DNA from: Haemonchus contortus | Lineage: Eukaryota; Nematoda; Chromadorea; Rhabditida; Trichostrongylidae | Assembly (NCBI GenBank): GCA_000469685.2 | Contig: LS997563.1 | Location: 39,100,468-39,164,467 of the forward strand | DNA: 64,000 nucleotides | Direction: 5' to 3' | Part shown: positions 1-16,100 of the stretch, one piece after another | Numbering within the stretch: position 1 is the stretch's first letter | How the letters are laid out: each line of letters opens with the position of its first letter | Translations under genes and position numbers: made by a program | Notes under the pieces: model-generated | Told to the model about the DNA's origin: nothing | The model's input: the letters and a program-made list of their open reading frames with translations, nothing else | Database searches by the model: none

Positions 1-2276
1 CTGGCAATTAAAAACCTCCCCTTTATAGCGCGCGACTGCGACGCGATTCCGGGAGGAAGTACTCACACCCGCCGTTCGGGAGTAGGATACCCCCTCCTTT
101 ATGTTCTTACACTTTATCACTGTGTATAGTTTATCAGGTGAGAATCGTATCTTCCTCCTAGAATTTATCAATGTGCTATATCCAGCGCAATCCACAGATC
201 ATTGAATCAATTATGTATGAAGTAGAGGCGAATCGATTACATCAGAATGTGCAAATTTTGTGGGGTGCTCAGGAAGTTGGTGCAAATTTCAATAAGCAGC
301 TTTTTTGTTGACAGTTGGTGGCTGTTTTGCTACTTTTTTGTTCTTGTTGTGTGGTATTCCAAATACTTATGACCTAATATCCCCTTGTCACCATAATCCC
401 ATTTCCTGACAACAAATGCAGAGTCGATGGGCTCAAACTTCTGCACGTTTCTGGAATTGCTTCTCTAACGTCAGTATTGTGCCAGCTGATTGGCGATATT
501 TCCGAACTACCACGGAAAGCGGGCAATGGGATCGCAGCAATGACCACTATCTTCTACTGAGAATTCAAACCTTCCACTTCATTGCGCCCGATAGCGCGGG
601 TGCGGGTAGATGAACCCACACCTGGAATTGCCCCGCAGCACTCGCATTTTTGGTATCTGTCTTTTATTATTTTTGCAAATAAGGTGGTGGAAATGTTGCC
701 TGAGGGGACGTTCGTTTTTGTATCCTTGTCTGTGCTCTCTCTGTGGGGCAGTACTCTACAGGACACTTTTCTTTGTATTTCAACTTTTAGTATAAAATCA
801 ACGATCAGCATTTCACCACCTAAGCGCTTCTTCCTTCCTTGGATTTGGAGCGAAATGCCCCCCCCCGTGGCTCAGAACCGACTCTAGAAATCACTTAGGC
901 CGGCCAAGTCGTGACCCTATCCTTCCCTTGCCCTAAATACCCCCCCCCCCCTCTTCTCCGGCCAGCTACATTTCCACGAAGAAAGCTTTTGGTACCTGAA
1001 GGTTTGATAGCTGCTTAAACATTTTCGACTGGTAACCATCTTCAAGAAAAATAATCGAGAATTTAGAATTTTGCACCATCTTCAAGAACACTCACCCTGA
1101 ATTTCTACTAGTTGCTCATTTAACTCATTTCTCATTTGTTTCGGTGCTAGACTGTGTTGTTTTGTCTTGCATTGGGTAAATTGAAGTATCGTGCCTTCGA
1201 CATTTTATTTCTCATTGTTCATAGCGATAAATATGTAAAACATCCCATGCGCATTTTACTGATGCAGTTATTAGAGAGCAGAAAAAACAGAATTTCGGTC
1301 TTATTTGTTCCTCCCATTTCTTTCCTAATGAGACTACCTATTGTATTTTATCACGGTTATTTACTCCTAGATTGCGATTTAACGTTGCAGTAATTTTCCA
1401 GCCTTTCAAAACCGGTACCGTCTGCACAATGTCGCAAAACGTCATCTTCTGTTGGTCATTGCACCGCGTTGATGCTTTAACGACTAATCGGTTTTCCCAA
1501 GCACTATCAGGCTACTGCATCTTACATTTTTTCCATGAAATACGATAAGACCCATTTTTAGGCCTTTGATATTATAGGCTGTTTTTAATTTCTAGCTGGA
1601 CTCTAATGCAGCTATGCATCTCACGTTCAAAGAAAACGAGAAAACGTTTGAAAGGTGAACTGGCAATCGTGCAACATCGACAAATTCTGGCGTCACTTGA
1701 CATGAGTTCAGAAGGGGTTCAAGAGCGAACTTTTTTTTTTGATTGGTCTTCTGAACTCTCGTTATTTCAAAGTCGAACAATCGCTTGGTCTCTGAGCCCA
1801 ATGTTAGGCAGTGTTTATTGCTTTCCCACGGACGACAAGAAGTAGACATTGCTTCAACCTAGAAGGTAGATAGATAGATTTAGATCAGATCCCATGATGC
1901 GTGAATATACGGACATGCAGGGTAGGAGAGTATTTTTTGTTGGAACACACTTCTTTATTAAGGGCCGTTACTATCGTCAGCGATGCTCTCGAGTAAAGCA
2001 ATTACGTTATGATAATCGTTTCTTCCACTTGAGGGCGTCTTTCTGGAGAACAATTAGCAACTATATCTTTCAAAATTCAACGTTGTCATTCTTCTTGTTA
2101 CGTTACTGAAAAAATGGAAAAGCACCGGGAGTTTTGATTACGGCCTCCTTGTGGTGTTAAGGTGACTACTGAGTGAGTCGAATGCACGGCGTCAATCTTT
2201 CTTTGGTTACTGACACCCACAATTTGATGCACCGCACTGGAAGTAAAAGTTGTGACATAAAATTAATTACGCACAC
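1..2276. other. Intergenic region, no gene supported
   Basis: I see no exon chain with a recognisable product. Open frames here are short, lack family resemblance and have no consistent splice partners. There are two long C runs (about 857-864 and 939-951), the second followed by a motif like GCTACATTTCC that resembles the ends of repeats near 25,960 and 44,190. A possible poly(A) signal for laf-1 on the minus strand is TTTATT at 2277-2282, which would put the stretch from there to 3067 in the 3' UTR. Confidence 0.5.
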
Positions 2277-3067
2277 TTTATTACAAAAATTCTACAAAAA
2301 AAGACATTCGTAATATAAATGTGAATGTTCATTCAGCATTGAATTACACAAGCCGACCCGTCGTCAATGGGATCAAAACGCGTCGCGTGAAATAAACAAA
2401 TGGCTAACATCTTAAAGAAACTCACGTGTCAGTGGAAGTAAAACATCAATAATTATCACCATCAATCGTTAAGAATGACTGTGTATACACGAACATATTA
2501 AATAAAAGAACAAGACAGAAAATCATTACAAGTGTCCTATTTTTCACAAACAGAGAACATATATAATGAAGTAGATTATCATTACTCAGTAATTCTATCG
2601 TGAGAACCAACCGAATCTCCATAGCACATCATAAGAGGAAGGGAATCCATTCGAAATGAGTGCAGACAAAGCCATTTCAGACATGCCGAGCTGACAAAGC
2701 GCCAACGTCGCATCTAGCACCGCCCCATATGCCGCCAGAAAGCAGAGGTGCTGCCGGCGGGCGGTGAAGAAAGACGTAAGAGCTTCTGGTGTCGAGCAAC
2801 GAACACAAGAATTTAGGGTACAGAACGAATACTGTCGCTGTCCCAGTAACGCGACGCGCGCCGCCCACCGAACACGGGCCGCCACACCACAACACACACA
2901 CGAGAATCAACGAGGGGTGTGAAGGGAAAATAAACGGAACATTATAAATTGTTAACTATATTGTACGTGAAGTCGAATAGATACACACAAACACTTGACA
3001 ATAAATTGTAAAAAACATGTTACAGAAATAAAATTCGAATTGAGTCTCGTAATAGTTGGACAGCTAG

Positions 3068-7408
<4,341 letters not shown>

Positions 7409-9710
7409 CAAAGAAACAAGTCGCAAATGCGCGCCGAAGTTTGAGACCTCTCCTAAAACGACATTTTTGTGGTCTTTAAAAATGCTAACAGTGCGCTCAA
7501 ATATACACACAAGAGCATAACGATCGATTAAGTCGCAATAGGGAGCTCAATTTTACTGATTCATGGAAAATAGCGCAATGAGCCTGATGTTTGAAAACAA
7601 ACAAGATAATCCGCAACATCGAGGAATCCAAAACAGCAGAAGACTGCAAGAAAAACAACTCTGCAGACATGAAAGAGTGAGCGCAAAAAATCGATAGCTA
7701 CTTAAGCTCACTGTGGTCGTCAGATTGTTGGGGAAAAAACTGCGGGTAATATTCGGTGTGCATAGAAAAAGAAAAATTTTGAAAAATAGAATAACTGACC
7801 ACTAAAACAACGGGGTTTTTCGCCTTGTATAAAGCTTCCGAACCATTGTATTCATATCATATATGGATTTTTCACAAAAAAGAGCTTCATTTTCAAAGAA
7901 TAGAAAAACGCTCAAACTTCATCTTAAAACATGAAGCTTGAGACTTTTACTGGCTTAAACCTAGAATGAAAACATAGTCCCTATGTGGGGTAGAGAGCCT
8001 AAATGTAGCTGAGAATTTGCCACAAAGAATAGAACAGCCTGAATGACTCCTGAATTTCTTCGCAGCATAGTCAATTGACCCATGCTATAAGTACATCCAT
8101 GCTGATCTTCGAACAGGAGAATAATTCCCTACAGGAAAGTGTATTATGAAAGCATTGTGAAGCGCCACGTGATTGTGTCATGCGGTTATGAAAGAAGTCT
8201 GCGGAAATCACGCGAGATAGGACAGCTCTAAAAAAACGGAACCATAAATTTCAGCGCTTCGGCGTGACCCGTTGAGAAGAGAGCAAAATATTTAACTCCT
8301 TTCGAATAAGAATCGTAGTAAGTGCAGCCCGTGTAAAGCCCACTTTATACGTGTTTTACTCTTCAAACAGCTGAGCAAAATCAGCTTAATCCATGAGGAG
8401 CTGCGAAAAAACACAAGCCCTTCGATCGCGAATAGTATCGCCTTTATTTTTATTCAGTGTCCATCACTATTCTCACTAATGATATGAACATAATGTGAGT
8501 TGCATAATTCAGTAAATCCCTTCGAGATTTGAGGATAATATTTGAAGGGAACGGCGAGTATATGAATGTCATAACAGCTCCGAAATAGATCGCTTTGACG
8601 ACAGCTTTTCAGAATGTTTTGACATCGGAGCTTATGTAGTGCTCATTCACACAAAAGACTTTTAGGTACTCATATAAATTTGAGTTCTCTGTCGCGAATG
8701 CGACTCACCCCGAAGATATATGCAAACTAAATACAAGTTGTAAACTAATAACTTCAACAAGCACAAGCAAATCGACGAAAAACAATGCAAAGCAACCGAT
8801 CTCGTAAAAGGAGGTGAGAGCTCAGAGAAGAGAGCGACCAGAACACAAGGGAGAATATGAATCAATCTTTATTTCTCATCGCAACACACCAAAGACCGAA
8901 CTGCAGCAGTCGATCGCGCACTTCCACTAAACAGCAAGCTCGTACGCGAAAAGGTCGTCAGTTGAAACAGGTTACGTTGGGTGGTCAAATAAGAAGAAGG
9001 GGCAGCACCATTTCTTTGAGTTCATCGATGCGGCTTATGGGGCCTCAAAAACAGATCACAAGTTCGGGTTTTCTTTTTGATACTTTAGAGTTCATCTGAG
9101 CTTAATTTTCCCTTACTACCAAAAAAAGTGTAAAAGCCTAAAATAATGAATCACAAAGTGCAGAAAAGGCGAGTCCGGAGAGGATCAAATTATGTTAGAT
9201 CTGCTTTACAATGTTCACAATTATTCTCTCTCTGTAACAGCCGTAATTAAGATGTTTATTCTTCTTCTACAGACTGATAAATAAAGCGGGATGCACAAAG
9301 CCCATTGTTCTCAGTAACTGGAACTTCTTGTCGCCGCGCAGCTTTCACTGCTTGATGGGATGAAACGAAGACGAATGGAGATTCCTTCGGCTGCATCGGG
9401 TGCATTCAGGGCGCTACGGCGACGTCATCACCGGTCGTCGACCGACAGCTGGAAAAGAGTATGCCAGTGTGGGAGACACCCAAACGGTTACAGACGACGG
9501 AGCATTTATTCGGAACTCGCAATTATTTGTCTTTTTCTCTTTCCAGAGAAATACGTTCCTTTTTAAGCTCAAGTTCTTTAATACGAGAGTTGAAGCTTAC
9601 CTTCCCTCCTGCTATGGCGAAACAATTTGCCTCCCAAGTCTGCCCTTTTTATGCGTTCGCTATGAGCCCGGATTCTGCACCATAAGTCTTTAACGAGGTA
9701 TCGTTCGAAT
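7409..9710. other. Intergenic, upstream of laf-1
   Basis: This is the presumed promoter side of laf-1. No conserved coding exon is visible. The open frame at 8857-9099 (+) is basic and serine-rich but has no recognisable domain or splice partner, so I leave it out. Confidence 0.4.
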
Positions 9711-9926
9711 GCTTTCAGACTTCGACCCCCGTTCGTTGCGTTCGTCCGCCCGGCGCGTTGGGACGGCGGTCGCGTGCGTGTCGCGAAGGCGGTTCTAGAA
9801 AGGTGTTGGCAACACTAGATCACGTGCCAGCGCTGTCGACACCTTCCTAGAACCGCGGGCTCGCACGCGTCCGCTGTTGCAGCACGCGTTAAACGAACGT
9901 ACGGACGGACGTCGAAGTCTGAAAGC
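9711..9926. mobile_element. GC-rich foldback (MITE-like) element
   Basis: The ends are inverted copies of GCTTTCAGACTTCGAC (9711-9726 and its complement at 9911-9926). A second inverted pair of the form GCGGTTCTAG..AAGGTGT lies near the centre. The element is about 216 bp, CpG-rich and has no coding capacity, as in a miniature inverted-repeat element. I see no clear target-site duplication, so mobility is inference. Confidence 0.6.
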
Positions 9927-10061
9927 AGCCAATGCCGACGTCGGCGTCACGGCATAGCTACTATGAATGCGCCCATTCCCCAGACAATTAGCAGCTTTTG
10001 CAGCCGAACAACCTGAGGCCCTGATGACTGCAACGGTAGTGGGTTACCATTTCATTTGCTC

Positions 10062-10460
10062 GACCTATGGATGTCGAAGAACCCACTTTGGGGTATTATA
10101 CATTCATCACCGGAGCTTTCAACTACTGGAGGCTGATAGTAAGACCACTGCTGCCCAGGGATCAACCACAACTGGCTTATAGGAGCAGCGGGCACGATGC
10201 TCATAGTCAGGTGTAGGAGCATCCTCACGGTCTAGAGATGGACAAAAGGCTGCTCCATAACTGAGCGCATAACTGTTCCGTAGTGCAGAAGTGGAGTCGT
10301 AGTAACCCCAACTATGCACCTCCTTGAGCACCATACCCCAATGTTATTTAACTCCGCTAGCGATCAGTTCGGCCAAGTTTTCCTGCATTTTACAAGGCGT
10401 TTTGATAGCTCGACGAACTTGCCTTGTTAGGCTTTTACTTTCAAATATTTCAATTTCCAT
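10062..10460 (-). CDS. Possible small gene downstream of pbs-6 (doubtful)
   Basis: On the minus strand an ATG at 10460 opens a 38-codon frame rich in charged residues (begins MEIEIFESKSLTRQ). Further downstream a frame reads PGQQWSYYQPPVV and stops near 10062. The two are in different frames and I could not find one convincing splice joining them. The position, about 280 bp beyond the pbs-6 poly(A) signal on the same strand, would suit a downstream operon gene. I recognise no family; it may be non-coding. Confidence 0.2.
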
Positions 10461-10741
10461 GGTTTCTCCTAGCCTTAATCATTCTGTGAGTCGTCAGTGC
10501 TCAGTACATTGAATCATGTTCGACTAAGAACAAAGTTTTGAATGGCTGCTTTGGGCAAAACCAAACCTTTGCTTCTATAAATCTTAGGTGCCCTGCAAAT
10601 CCGAGAAAAGTGCAATAGCTGCGTAAATCATCTGCTGTTGTCTCTTTCAATGTACATACTCAAAATTTAGACATTCTTAAACTCTATAGCTAGACATATG
10701 CACATATAGCAACCATTCCTTTTCCTTATGGCATAAATAAG

Positions 10742-10747
10742 TTTATT
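10742..10747 (-). terminator. Poly(A) signal of pbs-6
   Basis: TTTATT on the plus strand is AATAAA on the minus strand, 33 nt beyond the pbs-6 stop codon, a normal nematode 3' UTR length. Confidence 0.7.
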
Positions 10748-10779
10748 AAAAGGTGTAACACTGTCACAATGTATTCTCT

Positions 10780-12612
10780 CTAATCTTCACGGAGAGGAAG
10801 GAACTGCTGCTGAATAGGCTTTCCGGCTTCTGCGATTATGAGATGAATCTTGTCACCAGTAGAAATTTCACGCTCAGCTGCCGAGCGGAAGCCATCCTGA
10901 ACAATTGAAAATCTGTGAAACATACATCTTCAAAAACCTGTGCTAGAGTAATGCATTACAGTCAGTTTAATTACAGGCACACGTTATATACTACGAAATA
11001 CTACTTAGAAACGGAAGCAGTTCATTTCTGATTGGAGTAGTTTGAATTGTTAGAATTTAACCATGTAATTGCTACCTTCATGAGTGAAACTGCTCTTTGA
11101 AGCGTTAAAGGAGGACGCTCAGCTTCTTCACTCAATGTCACATGTCCAATCTGTAAAATAAAACAAAATCAAAGGTTATTATGGAGAACTAATAGATAGT
11201 TCTGGACGTCTGCTACATAACCATTGATGACTTTGGAGTGAATGTCAAAAAAAGACACTTTCTCATCTTATTTATCAGCATTAATCGAAGATAGTACCTA
11301 GTCGACAACGGTCTGAAGCAATGGAAAAATGACTAACATCCCTTTGAAGAATACTTTTGCAGATTTACTCTATTTAGCATGGTCCCAGCCCATGATAGGT
11401 TTCCAGTCATACCCGCTAAACACCCATCCGAGAGATCCAAAAAGACTGAATTGCAGTGAGGTCACTGACACTGACCAATACGACACTCGAAAAAATGTGC
11501 TGGCTGATATTAACAAGCTGGTGTAACGATGTCGGAATGATCGATACCTGACAGTCCAAGAAGGGAATAATCATTGATTCGGCTGCTCCGCTGGCTGAGT
11601 AAGCAATTCGCTCAATACAACCAATAGGATCGTAACTGAATACCGCTCCTTTCCCTAAAAAACCACTCGTATTCCTAAACTTTGAGGCATACGGCTGTGA
11701 GCAGAATTACCGTTTTCATCGATTCCAGCCAGAATGGCTCCTGTGTAGTAAGGAAAGAAACGCCTGTAGTAGAGATTCCTTGCTAGAAGCTCGGCCATCA
11801 GATCCACGCTCATATCAGTGCGATAGTCGAAGCGATATTTATGAAGGCGGGACTAAATGAACGAACAAGCAAATCCATATTCTTAAAGCAACACCAAAGA
11901 TTTCTTTACCTGAAGCACTCGTTTCAGCTGCAGGACATCACCATAGAATCCTGAGGTTGCCAAAATAATAGAGTCGTTCCTTAAAACGGTCTCTTTAATT
12001 GAAGACAATAAAAATTAACGAAGGAATTCACAATTCGAGAAAGATTCACTAGATCGAGGAAATAATACAAGTCTTTCGCAAACAAGCTCCGAAATAGTTG
12101 AACCCATCTATTGCAAACTTACAGCACGTGAACTTTCTCAGCATCTCTGGTGATGATGTTGATTTCCATCTGAGACATACGAGTATCACTAGCAACTATG
12201 GCAAAGTTTTCTCCAGCTAACGCACATGTAGACCTAAAAACAGCAAAAAGTAATGCGAGGTTTCTCCGAAACAAAATATAAGGATCGTTCTTTCTCGAAA
12301 GAACGATATATACTGCATCTTTTTGTCATCTTCTCAACATAGAGTGGCAGTATTGGAACACAGTCCTTAACTTTCGAGCCTTATAGAGAGCATGCAGATT
12401 GTGCGGAAGTCCGTAACTGGTGGCATTATACACAATGAACGAAACCCTTACCCTCCCTCAAATGAATAAGGATTCCATCGGTGGCGTTCGATTTGGCGAG
12501 CCGTAAGCCAGTCCGGATTGCTCTTGGCGTCTGCCATTGCAGCCTTGAATGCTCGCATCTCTTGAAGCGGATCCGCTTTTGCATCGTACGGAATTCCAAA
12601 TGTGGCAACCAT
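10780..12612 (-). CDS. pbs-6: 20S proteasome subunit beta type-1 (beta-6)
   Basis: Structural beta-6 subunit (PSMB1 family) of the 20S core, acting in cytosolic and nuclear protein degradation. Exons in coding order: 12612-12452, 12233-12123, 11979-11910, 11852-11711, 11654-11548, 11150-11076, 10896-10780; total 783 nt, 260 aa, the family's usual length. Recognisable stretches are RWNPYSFEGGS, LAGENFAIVASDTRMS, SGFYGDVLQLKRVL, SYDPIGCIERI and the C-terminal STGDKIHLII. The position used as catalytic Thr in active subunits reads GGS here, as expected for a non-catalytic subunit. The start ATG follows a likely spliced-leader acceptor by 14 nt; an open frame extending upstream to 12714 looks like read-through of non-coding DNA. 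It is divergent from the Polyhomeotic-like gene. Confidence 0.95.
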
Positions 12613-12626
12613 TTCTAAACATGTTT

Positions 12627-12640
12627 CTGAAACTTGGCGC
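12627..12640 (-). promoter_or_regulatory. Likely trans-splice acceptor of pbs-6
   Basis: On the minus strand AAGTTTCAG ends 14 nt before the ATG with no in-frame coding upstream, the usual arrangement for spliced-leader addition in nematodes. The leader itself is not in this window. Confidence 0.5.
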
Positions 12641-13093
12641 AACAACTTACAACGATAATGGGAAGTCAGAGGTCTCCTTGAGGAAGAAAATCCAGCAAGA
12701 GGAGATCCAACCACTTGAGATTCATATTAAGAGATAATGAAGCACATCATGAGACTCAGATGTAGAGATCATGGCTTCGATGAAATGTTCATTGAAAAGG
12801 CGATGATGACTGTGTAAAAGTGCGTGGAACGAATGTGGATCACAGACGGAGCGTATGATTTTACGCTTTATTTTTATTGGATTCAGCTAATAAAATGCTG
12901 GTCGTGTCGCACTGCGTTTAGCTAGTTTTTTCCATTTCTAAATTTCTAAGTGACCTCTGTGTACACTTTTTTACATGAGGGATCATTTGGGCTGGTACTG
13001 CGTCGTTTGTGGCTTGTTTGCGCCTTCTATAGTTCGCCAGTTATTATAAGTTTTTAGGAATGTCAGCGGTGTTTATGAGAAATTTTTGCTTTA
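12641..13093. promoter_or_regulatory. Divergent promoter interval, pbs-6 / Polyhomeotic-like
   Basis: The two start codons lie 550 bp apart in opposite directions, so this interval probably holds both promoters. I see no TATA box or other motif I would defend. Confidence 0.4.
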
Positions 13094-13103
13094 TTCTTTG
13101 CAG
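13094..13103 (+). promoter_or_regulatory. Likely trans-splice acceptor of Polyhomeotic-like gene
   Basis: TATTCTTTGCAG ends at 13103, 59 nt before the ATG at 13163, with a pyrimidine-rich tract. It fits spliced-leader or 5' UTR splicing. Confidence 0.4.
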
Positions 13104-13162
13104 ATCTTAGGGACCATAGAAAGTAGGTACCGCTCTATTGCTCATTAGCGGTAAGAGAGAAG

Positions 13163-16100
13163 ATGTCGGATGATGGGCCACCAAAGCTCGCATCTAACGC
13201 TGCAGCAACTTCTGCGCAAGAAACTCGAACGGTACGTTTTCTTGAAACCTTATTTCAGATATGGCAAACTCAAACTCTCACGCTTACGAAACTTGGAATA
13301 CGTTCGAACATCTATTATTCTTAGATATTTCGTTATCCACCTCTTCGGAAGGTTCATTGCTTCTGTAAACTCAACTTTACGTCACTACACTTCTACGAGT
13401 TATCCAAACATATGTCCTCCACAAGAAATTATTAGGTTCCCTTCAGACAACTTCAGTCGTCCGATGTTGCGTTTTAATTGGAAAATAGCGCTTATTCCAT
13501 ATTGCTACCAACAATACTCCTTCAGTGTTTTTACTGTAATAGACAAACGAACTGGCAGTAAGACTGGGTTGACTTCTAGCCTCTAGATGGACTTCTTCAT
13601 TTCATGTCTACAGACTTATCAGCCAAAACAAATCTTGTACCGGATCATAATCATTGTGGTGGGTGTAGGTAGGATTAACGTGAAGTAAAGCCATTGACTC
13701 ATACGGAAGGTATTTTGGGTTGTTACGTCTACACTAAGCTCTTGTCGATCTGATTATAGCAAGTGGGGTTTTACGCAGTAGTTGATTTGGTTGAGAGCGT
13801 AGGATGGTGATGGAAGAGTTCGCTTCCCTTTCCTTGGTATGACTTTTATTCGTTTTACATGGTCCTTTGGTATATTTATTGTCCATCCCACTACTACCTC
13901 AGCGTCGTGTTCACTAATAGGTGCCGTTTCGAATTCCAGCACTTTTTCCTTGAGAGATTTATCTTTTGTCCCATTCCACTCTCTTCCTCAACCCAGTGAA
14001 TGCTTGAGCCTAAACGATTGAGCTCATAATGTATCATCTACCGCTCCGAAAATTTGTTTTTTCGCAAGTGGGACACCGTTAAAAGGTGCCACTGCCGCAC
14101 CCATATTGGTCAAGGCAGGTATCAGAATTCACCTGTGCTATCTAAACCTTTTATCCATCAGCGACCTATGTCAGACTCGTATGGGAGAAGCGAATGTTAA
14201 CTTGCGCATCAGCTGAGCAATATAAACCTTGCGCGCGCTCGAGCATGGCTGTGACTCAGAGGACATTTCTTGCGTGGTGCCTCATCAAACAAATTGATCA
14301 GCACCAGCGAACTAATTTCCTTTTTTCTTGGACCTTTCGCAGCAATTTTCATGAATGTATTCAATGAGTTTTTTAAAATTTCGGGGCGGAGGTGGCGTAG
14401 TGGCAAGTTGCGCACTATCTCACATGTACGGTCAGGGGTTCGAATCCATGATCGATGCCTGCCTAGGCCAAGCCTTCCATCCCTCTGGGGCCGGTGAATT
14501 GGAACCAGACTCGTCTGGGAGGATAAAAGCACTAACTTGTAGATCGGCTGGCCACCACAAGTCACTGTATAAGCCACATACTCACTTCGCCACTACGATT
14601 ATGGATGGAGGTCGAGTGCGGGGGCGCATGTCTCAGACGGGATTAATTAACGCCAAAAACTTTATCCTTTATCCTTTAATTATCGGAAAGGTATCGTATA
14701 AAGGATTAGAAGGGATATGTTATGCTCTGATCTGGCGGGTAAAGCCTGTCTAGGAGAACAAATCGATCGACGGTAAAAAGGTTCAATCAAGGAGCAAAAC
14801 TAACCAAACGAGCGGCCCCCGGATTCATATGACATACTACAAGGGGATCCAACTATCTTTCAAATAGATTCATGTAAAAAGGGAAGGAATGAGATAAAGT
14901 GTGGGAAAATTCGGAAACGGACGGTTATTTTATATAAGGCTCAAAGTTATTTTGGTGTCGTGAGGATTTCGAACTCAAATTCAGCTTGCACTATGAAACG
15001 CTGAGAGAAAAGTAATTCAAGAGTTTTGGCTTTAATATATAGCCCTCATATGAGTGATGGGTGAGGAACTGGGATGGAGTGTGCTTAATGAGGTTCCATT
15101 CCGTGAATCGTGCCTCTAAAATGACTTCTCACCTCATTCTTCATAAATGGCTGTAGAAAGGTAACAACCATATGTAGACCATGATCGTTCAGCAGGGCCT
15201 AAACTCGCCAGCTGCAACTGTTATTCGCTGAAATGGCTCAGATGATAAATTCGTATCGAGATTTTCTTATCCACAGTCTAGCCTTTCAATCTGATAAATC
15301 TTCTCAAATGATTATACTTCATCCAACGTTACATCGTTGGCTCAATGTTCAGTAGCTTATCGCACGTCTATACCTACCTATTTTTTACAGACATTTTGTT
15401 GAAAATTTTTTTCGAAGTAAGAGACATGTTTCACCTCACTACACTTTTTCGCATGCGGCGTTTTTTTTTTTGCCACGCTCTTATGATGACCTCAAATGTG
15501 TCCCTTGTCATGGATAATAATACGAAGCATTAGTTGTATTTAAGCAGCTAAGAAATTCACTATCCTTCATGATGAGCGACTCAATAAATTTATCGAAATT
15601 TTCTTCTCATGAAAACTCAGAATCGTGAAAATTTCAGACCCTCAGCTTCTATATTGAAACAGTATTTCAGAATTTTTTTTTGCTCCAACAAACACAAGCA
15701 CCAATCTTTACGACCTTTTATTTGTATTACTGAATTTGAGCAAAGGAGATAGAAAGTGATGTTCAAAATAAGTTTTTTCGATATTCGTACTGGAGATACT
15801 TGTAGACGTGTATAGTATTCTAAATTTAAGTATACCGTCATTGGTTTGTTGATTCAAGACATACGTGAAAACAGTTTCCAAATTGCGAGTAATAAAGCAA
15901 AAAAAGTACAGTACAAAAAGTTCTGAATCAACCTTGGAGGGCTTGGAGTATACACGAGAGAGAATCCATGTTCGTAAAAGTGCTTTGTATTATCACCCAT
16001 AACTACTAAGCCTAGTCCTTGAGAAGAAATCGATGATTTCAGGCGACAAATCCTTAGTTACGCTTTTGTTGCGTGCATGTGGTGTCTGAACAATTTGAGA

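Noticed and set aside
2595..2910. Minus-strand frames rich in Cys/Ala near 2.6-2.9 kb
   Set aside because: They lie in the laf-1 3' UTR, have no family resemblance and no splice partners.
12613..12714. Upstream extension of the pbs-6 frame to an ATG at 12714
   Set aside because: The extra residues do not resemble the family, and a good trans-splice acceptor lies between this ATG and the conserved start.
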